Source: K189A clade bacterium
GTDB lineage: Bacteria > Pseudomonadota > Gammaproteobacteria > Pseudomonadales > Azotimanducaceae
Length of the DNA stretch: 22,615 bases
Assembly (NCBI GenBank): GCA_007571095.1
Contig: RKSB01000027.1
Span: 1-22,615, forward strand
Direction: 5' to 3'
How positions within the stretch are numbered: the first letter of the stretch is position 1; the number at the start of each line of letters is the position of its first letter. Shown piece by piece: positions 16,660-22,615 of the stretch. The notes under the pieces were generated by a model, which worked only from the letters and a program-made list of their open reading frames with translations, did no database searches and had not been told where the DNA came from. Both the position numbers and the translations under genes were made by a program.

Positions 16660-16678
16660 TGCTGCCCACCGAATCAAA

Positions 16679-17500
16679 TCATTCCAGAACCTCAAGAAAA
16701 ACCGGACTTCTGGGCTTGCCTGACTGATAAAAGCCGGAATGCCGAAAAAGGATGGTTGAGCCAACCGGCGGCGGCGAGATGCGATCAGCGCGAGTAAAGC
16801 CGCTGCCAATCCTGAATTCCCTGCCAAGGTTGCCGGTAACGGTAAGGCTTCCCAGCATGCCGGCAAACCTTCCTCGCCCTTGATTGTGTGCCAGTACTAT
16901 CGCACTACTTCGAGAAGAGAGTTTGAGCTTGAGCAGGGCATCCTTTCTTTGAGTGGCATAAGGGAGGCTTTTGTGGCGCAGCATCAAGCCTTCTCCACCA
17001 GCAGAAACAACCCGCTCCAGATTCCGAAAGAGTTCTGCTCTGCTCTCCACAGTCCACTGCGGAATCAATTCGATATAGGGGCTCCTTGATAGTTGGAAAT
17101 AGCCTTTCAAGACACTCATGCGGTCGTCAAATCCGCCGCTGGCGACGGGTGCATCAAAAACCATGTAGCGAACAGCCTGCCAGCCGCTGTGCGGTGTGTC
17201 ATCCAGCACAATGGAGGCAACCAGTTCGAAACCGTTGCGTTTTACCCACAGTTCGCCATCCAGAGGCATTTGAGGAAAGTCAGCCACAAACCAGTCTGGA
17301 GCAGCAAAAGGGTTCCCCTGCCGAGAGTAAAGTTTTCGACCATTCCAGTAAGCTCGAATGCCATCAAGTTTTTCGCTGACATAGTAGAGAGACAAATCGA
17401 TACCTTCGTGATATTTACTCGCCCTGCTCAGCTTGACGGTAAAGGAAAAGGTTATTGAGGGACAGAGAAACAGCAAAAGCAGGCTCAAAAACTTTTTCAT
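16679..17500 (-). CDS. Exported ATP-dependent DNA ligase, Lig E type
   Basis: This is a minimal ATP-dependent ligase that seals nicks through an adenylated lysine. Nucleotidyltransferase motifs are in order: motif I EKLDGIRAYW with catalytic Lys44, DGELW (motif III), GEGLMLR (motif IV) and LLKLKL (motif V). A short OB-fold-like C-terminus follows. I chose the ATG at 17498-17500, giving 273 residues, because it starts a clear signal peptide (MKKFLSLLLLFLCPSITFSF) and has AAGGTG 4 bases upstream. The frame is open 35 codons further up, but that stretch is not ligase-like. A signal peptide and small size are the marks of Lig E, a periplasmic ligase of some proteobacteria. It is divergent from leuC and its 3' end runs into the right repeat array. 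Confidence 0.9.
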   Translation of the reverse strand: MKKFLSLLLLFLCPSITFSFTVKLSRASKYHEGIDLSLYYVSEKLDGIRAYWNGRKLYSRQGNPFAAPDWFVADFPQMPLDGELWVKRNGFELVASIVLDDTPHSGWQAVRYMVFDAPVASGGFDDRMSVLKGYFQLSRSPYIELIPQWTVESRAELFRNLERVVSAGGEGLMLRHKSLPYATQRKDALLKLKLSSRSSAIVLAHNQGRGRFAGMLGSLTVTGNLGREFRIGSGFTRADRISPPPVGSTILFRHSGFYQSGKPRSPVFLEVLE

Positions 17501-17803
17501 ACGGCACCTTTGAAGAGTCCAATCGAGCCGATTATCCTTCTTCAGGACGAAAACAAAAAACTCGCCGGCCTCATAAATAACCTTCTCCAGATTATTGTCT
17601 TTCAAAAGAAATTGAAGAGCCTTACCAGACTCGAGTACAGGTGCCTACAGACTCGCGGTCTCGTTGAGTACAAGTCATGCAACCAAAGGCGGCAGGGGTA
17701 GAGGAATTGTAAAAATGGCCTCAAAATCCTAGAATCCCGTCCATCAGTCTGCCTGCCGGCCCGGCTTTTTGCCTTCGGTTGCAGTTCGTCTCGAAGGAAA
17801 AAG
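17501..17803. other. Divergent ligase-leuC intergenic region
   Basis: This stretch of about 300 bases separates the divergent ligase and leuC genes. Apart from the leuC promoter and ribosome binding site, I see only small features: a 4-base-pair hairpin AGAC-TCGCG-GTCT near 17650, the partial direct repeats GAGTACAG and GAGTACAAG around it, and a G+C-rich CCGGCCCGGC followed by five T at about 17756-17770. I found no leucine-rich leader peptide, tRNA or convincing small gene. A promoter for the ligase was not identified with confidence. Confidence 0.5.
17707..17735 (+). promoter_or_regulatory. Candidate sigma-70 promoter of leuCDB
   Basis: TTGTAA (17707-17712) and TAGAAT (17730-17735) are 17 bases apart, with 4/6 and 5/6 matches to consensus. 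A start near 17742 would give a leader of about 60 bases. leuC follows with GAAGGA (17793-17798) five bases before its ATG. Confidence 0.5.
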
Positions 17804-19213
17804 ATGCCAAAAACCTTGTACGACAAACTCTGGGAATCTCATCTTGTCGCCCATCGAGAGGATGGAGCCGCCCTGATTTATATTGATCGCCACCTTCTGC
17901 ACGAAGTCACTTCTCCGCAGGCCTTTTCCGGGTTGAAAGAAGCCGGCCTTCAACCCTGGCGCGTTTCCCCCAATATTGCGACTCCAGATCACAATGTCCC
18001 TACTGTGAAGCGCGAGCTTGGCATTCAGGGCATTGAAGATGAAATCTCCCGCATACAGGTCAAAACTCTGGATGACAATTGCCGGAAATTCGCCATTCCG
18101 GAATTTACCCTTGAAGATATTCGGCAGGGCATTGTGCATATAGTGGGCCCGGAACAGGGGGCTACTCTGCCTGGAATGACCGTCGTCTGCGGCGACTCCC
18201 ACACTTCAACCCATGGTGCTTTTGCGGCACTTGCCCAGGGCATAGGCACATCCGAAGTGGAGCATGTACTGGCCACTCAGTGCCTCTTGCAAAAGAAGGC
18301 AAAGAATATGGCCGTGCAGGTAGACGGCAGCCTGAACACAGGCGTTTTTTCCAAGGATCTGATTCTGGCAATCATCCGCCAGATTGGCACAGACGGTGGT
18401 ACCGGTCATGTCATCGAGTATCGGGGTGAAGCGATCAGAAATCTGTCCATGGAAGCCCGCATGACGGTATGCAATATGGCTATTGAATCAGGTGCAAGAG
18501 CGGGCATGATGGCCTTTGATCAAACCACGTTCGACTATCTTCAGGGCCGTCCCTACGCGCCAAAAAAGGAAGAATGGGAAAGTGCACTGGATGTCTGGCA
18601 GGATTTGGCCAGCGACGACGGCTCGGTGTTTGATGCCCAATGCTCGATCGACGCTGGCGACATCCGTCCGCAGATCAGCTGGGGTACCTCTCCGGAAATG
18701 GTTGTTGATGTGGAGGAACGAATACCCGACCCGAAACAATCAGGCAGTTCGGCCGATCTCCACACTCGGGCACTCGATTATATGGGCCTGGAGCCAGGCC
18801 AGCCGATAACCTCCGTTTACCTCGACAGGGTTTTTATAGGTTCCTGTACCAACGCCCGAATCGAGGATCTGCGCATTGCAGCCAAAGTGGTAAAGGGTCG
18901 TAAAAAAGCCAAAAATATCCGTCAGGCCATGGTCGTACCTGGCTCTGGCCTGGTCAAGCAACAGGCAGAAGAGGAGGGGTTGCATTCGATTTTTCTGGAT
19001 GCGGGATTCGAATGGCGTGCTCCGGGATGTTCCATGTGTCTGGCCATGAATGCGGATAAGCTCGGCAACAGGGAGCGTTGTGCGTCCACTTCAAATCGTA
19101 ATTTTGAAGGCCGGCAGGGGTACGGTGGGCGGACCCATCTGGTCAGCCCCGCCATGGCCGCGATGGCGGCTGTTGTCGGACACTTTGCCGATGTTCGGGA
19201 ACTGTTGCAATGA
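17804..19213 (+). CDS. leuC: 3-isopropylmalate dehydratase large subunit
   Basis: LeuC, with LeuD, isomerises 2-isopropylmalate to 3-isopropylmalate in leucine synthesis. The 469-residue aconitase-family protein has CGDSHTSTHGAFAALA, and the three cysteines binding the 4Fe-4S cluster: Cys348 in GSCTNAR and Cys409 and Cys412 in PGCSMCLAMN. The C-terminus has the family segment NRNFEGRQG. Start and length agree with other proteobacterial LeuC. First gene of leuCDB; it overlaps leuD by ATGA, fitting the need for equal amounts of the two subunits. Confidence 0.97.
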   Translation: MPKTLYDKLWESHLVAHREDGAALIYIDRHLLHEVTSPQAFSGLKEAGLQPWRVSPNIATPDHNVPTVKRELGIQGIEDEISRIQVKTLDDNCRKFAIPEFTLEDIRQGIVHIVGPEQGATLPGMTVVCGDSHTSTHGAFAALAQGIGTSEVEHVLATQCLLQKKAKNMAVQVDGSLNTGVFSKDLILAIIRQIGTDGGTGHVIEYRGEAIRNLSMEARMTVCNMAIESGARAGMMAFDQTTFDYLQGRPYAPKKEEWESALDVWQDLASDDGSVFDAQCSIDAGDIRPQISWGTSPEMVVDVEERIPDPKQSGSSADLHTRALDYMGLEPGQPITSVYLDRVFIGSCTNARIEDLRIAAKVVKGRKKAKNIRQAMVVPGSGLVKQQAEEEGLHSIFLDAGFEWRAPGCSMCLAMNADKLGNRERCASTSNRNFEGRQGYGGRTHLVSPAMAAMAAVVGHFADVRELLQ

Positions 19214-19869
19214 AAGCCTTTACAGTACATTCCGGCATAGTATTGCCGATTGATCGGTCGCATGTTGATACCGACCAGATCATTCCCAAGCAGTTCCTGA
19301 AATCAATCAAACGAAGCGGGTTTCAGGACAATCTGTTTGACAGCTGGCGTTACCTTGAAGAAGGGCATCCAGAGCAGAACGCCAATGAACGCAGGATCAA
19401 TCCGGATTTTGTACTCAACAAGCCTCGCTTTGCCGGTGCCAGCATTCTTCTGTCCAGAGAAAACTTTGGTTGCGGATCCAGCAGGGAACACGCCGTCTGG
19501 GCTCTGTCGGAATACGGAATTTGTTGTCTTCTCGCCCCCAGCTTTGCCGACATTTTCTTCAGTAATTGCGTAAAAAACGGACTGTTGCCCATCACTCTCG
19601 ATGCCAGCCTGATCGATCGTTTGTTTGAACTGGTCCATCACCAGGAAGGCTTCTCTTTGACCGTAAATCTGCCTGACCAATGCATTCTTCTGCCTGAAAA
19701 CGAGGGCAGCATTGCCTTTGAGGTTGACCCCTTTCACAAGGATTGCCTGATCAAGGGACTCAACGAAATTGAACTGACCCTGACCTACGCAGACGCAATT
19801 CGGGCTTACGAAACCAGGCAAAAGCAGTTGACGCCCTGGCTGTTTGCGGATCTCGACCCAAAAAGCTGA
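19210..19869 (+). CDS. leuD: 3-isopropylmalate dehydratase small subunit
   Basis: LeuD provides the swivelling domain that closes over the LeuC active site. The 219 residues include the N-terminal DTDQIIPKQFLK segment and the GCGSSREHAVWAL motif near the middle that contacts substrate. Length is normal for the proteobacterial form. The start codon overlaps the leuC stop by ATGA, and the stop TGA is followed at once by the ATG of leuB with no gap. Confidence 0.97.
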   Translation: MKAFTVHSGIVLPIDRSHVDTDQIIPKQFLKSIKRSGFQDNLFDSWRYLEEGHPEQNANERRINPDFVLNKPRFAGASILLSRENFGCGSSREHAVWALSEYGICCLLAPSFADIFFSNCVKNGLLPITLDASLIDRLFELVHHQEGFSLTVNLPDQCILLPENEGSIAFEVDPFHKDCLIKGLNEIELTLTYADAIRAYETRQKQLTPWLFADLDPKS

Positions 19870-20967
19870 ATGGAAGCACGGATACTCGTTTTGGAGGGCG
19901 ACGGCATCGGCCCGGAAGTCGTCTCTCAGGCTGTTCGGGTACTGGAGTTTCTCTCTGCAACAAGCGGTATCGACTTTAAGATCGACTATGCCCTTGTTGG
20001 TGGCAGTGCGATTGATGCAACCGCAAGCCCGCTGCCGGAAGAAACCCTGAAGGCCGCTTGTGGTGCGGATGCCATTCTGCTTGGTGCCGTCGGTGGCGAC
20101 AAGTGGGATTCCCTGCCAACCGAAAAAAGACCGGAACGAGGCTTGTTGGGCCTGAGATCGGAACTTGGGCTGTTTGCCAATTTGCGACCGGCCGTGCTTT
20201 ACTCCGCACTGGCCTCGGCATCTTCGCTGAAACCATCCAGAGTGGAGGGGCTGGATATTCTGATTGTGCGTGAACTGACCGGAGGCATCTACTTCGGGGA
20301 GCCTCGCGGAATAAAGGAAATAGATGGCTGCCGAACGGGTTTCAACACCTATATTTACAACGAATTGGAGATCGACCGTATCGCCAGAGTGGCGTTTGAA
20401 GCGGCACGCAAAAGAAACAAGCACCTGTGCTCGGTTGACAAGGCCAATGTTCTGGAGGTGACCGCACTGTGGCGCGAGGTTGTCACTCAAACAGCCGCCG
20501 ACTACCCGGATGTCGAACTGTCCCACATGTATGTTGACAATGCCGCCATGCAGCTGGTTCGATTTCCCAGACAGTTTGATGTCATAGTCACAGGCAACAT
20601 GTTCGGCGACATTTTGTCTGATGCCGCAGCCATGCTCACCGGCTCTCTGGGCATGTTGCCATCGGCCTCTCTGGACATATCCGGCAAGGGCATGTACGAG
20701 CCTGTTCACGGCAGTGCTCCGGATATTGCCGGACAAGACGTCGCCAACCCGCTGGCAACTATTCTTTCAGTCGCAATGATGCTACGCTACACCTTCGGCG
20801 AGAAGAAGGTCGCCCATGCTGTGGAAGAAGCAGTCGAGCAAGTGCTCGCTGCAGGCATGAGGACTCAGGACATACTGCCGGCCGAAAATTCCGCCAGCTT
20901 TCAGCGAGTCGGTACTCGAGCCATGGGGAGTGCCGTCATTCAGGCCCTGGAGAAACAAATACTCTGA
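19870..20967 (+). CDS. leuB: 3-isopropylmalate dehydrogenase
   Basis: LeuB oxidatively decarboxylates 3-isopropylmalate to 2-oxoisocaproate with NAD+. The 365 residues show LEGDGIGPEVV at the N-terminus, GAVGGDKW and LRSELGLFANLRP, the metal and substrate region MYVDNAAMQLVR and TGNMFGDILSDAAAM, and the NAD-selecting segment EPVHGSAPDIAGQ followed by NPLATILS. The ATG comes directly after the leuD stop. A strong terminator follows 1 base after its stop, closing the operon. Confidence 0.97.
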   Translation: MEARILVLEGDGIGPEVVSQAVRVLEFLSATSGIDFKIDYALVGGSAIDATASPLPEETLKAACGADAILLGAVGGDKWDSLPTEKRPERGLLGLRSELGLFANLRPAVLYSALASASSLKPSRVEGLDILIVRELTGGIYFGEPRGIKEIDGCRTGFNTYIYNELEIDRIARVAFEAARKRNKHLCSVDKANVLEVTALWREVVTQTAADYPDVELSHMYVDNAAMQLVRFPRQFDVIVTGNMFGDILSDAAAMLTGSLGMLPSASLDISGKGMYEPVHGSAPDIAGQDVANPLATILSVAMMLRYTFGEKKVAHAVEEAVEQVLAAGMRTQDILPAENSASFQRVGTRAMGSAVIQALEKQIL

Positions 20968-20968
20968 T

Positions 20969-20995
20969 AAAACCCTGTGAAAGCAGGGTTTTTTT
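20969..20995 (+). terminator. Rho-independent terminator of leuCDB
   Basis: AAAACCCTG (20969-20977) pairs with CAGGGTTTT (20984-20992) around the loop TGAAAG, and the T run continues to 20995. This is a standard intrinsic terminator immediately after the leuB stop. The A-rich left side means it may also work on the minus strand. Confidence 0.85.
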
Positions 20996-21027
20996 AATAA
21001 CGCCAGCGTAAAGATTAACCCGACAGG

Positions 21028-22068
21028 GTGAGCGTAAATTTCGTGAAATCCACCTTTGAACACAACAGGATTGCCCTTGTAGGAGCCACCGGAGCGGTTG
21101 GCCGAGTGATGATGGAAATCCTTGAAGAAAACGATTTTCCCGCTACTTCTCTGGCTCTGGTAGCCAGCCAGAAATCAGCCGGCCGAAAACTGCCTTACGG
21201 CAACAGAATGCTTGAAATTCAAGCCCTGCCGACCTTCAGTTTTGCCGACTGTGACCTCGCCCTGTTCAGTGCGGGTGCCGCAGTTTCAAAAGACTATGCA
21301 CCAAAAGCCGAAGCCGAGGGTTGTTATGTCATTGACAACACCTCCTGCTTTCGATACCTGCCGGATATTCCTCTGGTGATACCCGAGGTCAATGCTTCGG
21401 CCATTCGTACTTCGGAAAGACGCATCATTGCCAACCCCAACTGCTCAACCATAGCCATTCTGGTAGCAGCCAAACCCATCCATGACGCGGTCGGCATTCT
21501 GGCCATGAACATAGCCACTTACCAGGCCGTCTCCGGAGCGGGCGTAAAGGGAATAGAGGAGTTGGACCGGCAATCAGACCAGGTGCTGAAGGGCCATGAT
21601 GTTGATGCACCTTCAACACACTCCCAGCAGATTGCCTTCAACGCATTGCCCCATATCGACCGCTTTCAGGACAACCACTTCACTCGCGAAGAAATGAAGA
21701 TCCTCTGGGAGACTCAAAAGATTCTGGATTCTCGTATTGAGGTAAATGTGACCTGCGTCAGGGTAGCGGTGAGAAACGGCCACTCGGCGGCAGTTCACAT
21801 GGAAATCGAACGGCCTCTGAGTCGCAGCGAAGCCAGGGCTTTGCTGGAGAAAGCCTCGGGAGTGAAGGTGGTAGATGACCCAGACCAGAACCTCTGTCCA
21901 ACCGCCGTCAAGGCCAGCGGCAGCAACCCTGTCTATGTTGGTCGAATAAGGCCAGGGCTTTTGTCCAGGCCTTGCCTGAACTTCTGGGTAGTCTCTGACA
22001 ATTTAAGAAAGGGTGCAGCCCTCAACAGCATTCAGATTGCCAGGCTGCTGGCCGATAATATTTCCTGA
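21028..22068 (+). CDS. asd: Aspartate-semialdehyde dehydrogenase
   Basis: Asd reduces aspartyl phosphate to aspartate semialdehyde with NADPH, feeding lysine, diaminopimelate, threonine and methionine synthesis. The 346 residues have an NADP fold (VGATGAVGR), the catalytic Cys139 in NPNCSTIAIL, and the SGAGVKGIEEL segment typical of the shorter Asd type. Both possible starts are GTG: 21028 (MSVNFVKSTF) or 21043 (MKSTFEHN). For the second, GGTGAG at 21026-21031 would be the ribosome binding site, so it is a real alternative. Asd follows leuB in many gammaproteobacteria. Here a strong terminator lies between them, so asd probably has its own promoter in the 60-base gap; I could not identify one. 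Confidence 0.95.
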   Translation: MSVNFVKSTFEHNRIALVGATGAVGRVMMEILEENDFPATSLALVASQKSAGRKLPYGNRMLEIQALPTFSFADCDLALFSAGAAVSKDYAPKAEAEGCYVIDNTSCFRYLPDIPLVIPEVNASAIRTSERRIIANPNCSTIAILVAAKPIHDAVGILAMNIATYQAVSGAGVKGIEELDRQSDQVLKGHDVDAPSTHSQQIAFNALPHIDRFQDNHFTREEMKILWETQKILDSRIEVNVTCVRVAVRNGHSAAVHMEIERPLSRSEARALLEKASGVKVVDDPDQNLCPTAVKASGSNPVYVGRIRPGLLSRPCLNFWVVSDNLRKGAALNSIQIARLLADNIS

Positions 22069-22084
22069 CAAGTCCGAAAAAGTC

Positions 22085-22099
22085 GACGGCTTTGCCGGC
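22085..22099. terminator. Weak hairpin between convergent asd and phosphatidyltransferase genes
   Basis: CGGC-TTT-GCCG (22087-22097), extended by one outer G-C pair across a mismatch, is followed on the plus strand by TTTCTT. It lies 16 bases after the asd stop. It could serve as an asd terminator, but the stem is short. Confidence 0.3.
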
Positions 22100-22103
22100 T
22101 TTC

Positions 22104-22615
22104 TTAGCCGCCGGATACTCGACCCGTTCGAATATTCCGAATAAAAAGCAGGCCGGTCGTTGCAATCAGGAGCAGATTAAAACTCATCAGCAGGCTTTTG
22201 GGAAACTCCATAAAGACCTCGGCAACAAGCGTAGCCAGAACCAGCAGATAGTAGGCCACGCCATTAAATTTCCCCAGCCGACTGGCCGGCAGGGCTTTGC
22301 CTGAACGGCCAAGCAACAGGTAATGGACAAAAGTCACCGCAACGAGAAGTGGAAGAAGCGGCAAAACAGTCGAGTAAAAAGACAAGGCTGCCAGACAAGA
22401 GACAACAAGAAGGGCATCGGCAGTGTGATCCAGAATCGCCCCTGTTCGAGTCGCCTGCTTCAGCCGGCGAGCGAGTTCGCCATCCAGCCAATCGGAGAAT
22501 GCCGCAAAAATTAAAATGATCAGGGCAGGGAGCCAAAATTCTTTTGTGATAGAAAAAATAAGAAAGGGAATGGACAGAATTCTTAACAGGGTGATAAAAT
22601 TAGGAATGTTATAAT
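22104..22615 (-). CDS. CDP-alcohol phosphatidyltransferase family protein (N-terminus beyond window edge)
   Basis: The minus-strand frame stays open from the TAA at 22104-22106 to the window edge, 170 codons. The full family signature D-G-x2-A-R-x8-G-x3-D-x3-D is read between 22484 and 22416, starting DGELARR. Before it the sequence opens YNIPNFITLLRILSIPF, the usual start of PgsA-like proteins, so only one or a few residues are missing. Four or more hydrophobic helices and a PASRLGKFNG segment follow, as in the family. These inner-membrane enzymes move a phosphatidyl group from CDP-diacylglycerol to an alcohol. PgsA (phosphatidylglycerophosphate synthase) is one candidate; the acceptor cannot be told from sequence. 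A TTG at 22383-22385 would give a shorter frame lacking the catalytic motif, so it is not the start. Confidence 0.85.
   Translation of the reverse strand, partial: YNIPNFITLLRILSIPFLIFSITKEFWLPALIILIFAAFSDWLDGELARRLKQATRTGAILDHTADALLVVSCLAALSFYSTVLPLLPLLVAVTFVHYLLLGRSGKALPASRLGKFNGVAYYLLVLATLVAEVFMEFPKSLLMSFNLLLIATTGLLFIRNIRTGRVSGG

Noticed and set aside
17610..17720. tRNA-like or attenuator-like structure before leuC
   Set aside because: Short stems and repeats exist, but there is no T-loop consensus, no cloverleaf and no run of leucine codons in a short leader frame.
19303..20736. 477-codon minus-strand open frame opposite leuD and leuB
   Set aside because: It is long, but it lies fully antisense to two unmistakable genes, and its composition (many Gln, Arg, Cys, Gly) is that of a codon-bias shadow.

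Overview
The window looks like a chromosomal segment of a free-living or host-associated gammaproteobacterium. The gene order sdhCDAB-sucAB-lpd-sucCD, the leuCDB-asd block, a textbook sigma-32 promoter in front of htpG and several ATGA overlaps all fit that class. The exact order or genus cannot be fixed by eye; base composition is moderate, roughly half G+C. Almost everything is core metabolism, with one striking exception: two large arrays of a short repeat, in opposite orientation, on the two sides of aroC.

Layout. Bases 1-76 hold the last 24 codons of an unidentified plus-strand gene, convergent with a minus-strand sirtuin gene (100-891). A 248-base divergent region follows, with a candidate sdh promoter and an imperfect direct repeat. 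Nine plus-strand genes then form one TCA-cycle supra-operon (1140-12033): succinate dehydrogenase (sdhC, sdhD, sdhA, sdhB), 2-oxoglutarate dehydrogenase E1 and E2 (sucA, sucB), its E3 (lpd), and succinyl-CoA synthetase (sucC, sucD). Together they convert 2-oxoglutarate to fumarate. A hairpin ends this operon, and its last base is also the first base of a sigma-32 -35 element that serves htpG (12133-14094). A small DUF4389 membrane protein gene overlaps the end of htpG.

The unusual region runs from 14469 to 16659. The minus-strand gene aroC (chorismate synthase) lies between a left array (14469-14882, 20 copies of a ten-base core) and a right array (16077-16659, 20 exact copies plus 2 variants). 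The two arrays use the same cores and the same kinds of A/G-rich linkers but are inverted to each other. They include a 41-base perfect inverted match about 2 kb apart. The left array supplies the aroC stop codon, and the right array takes up most of the space where aroC's upstream control region would be. Next to the right array is a minus-strand gene for an exported ATP-dependent DNA ligase of the Lig E type.

The rest (17730 onward) is a leucine biosynthesis operon, leuC-leuD-leuB, with a good sigma-70 promoter and a clear rho-independent terminator. After it come asd (aspartate-semialdehyde dehydrogenase) and, convergent at the right edge, a CDP-alcohol phosphatidyltransferase gene cut off at its N-terminus by the window end.
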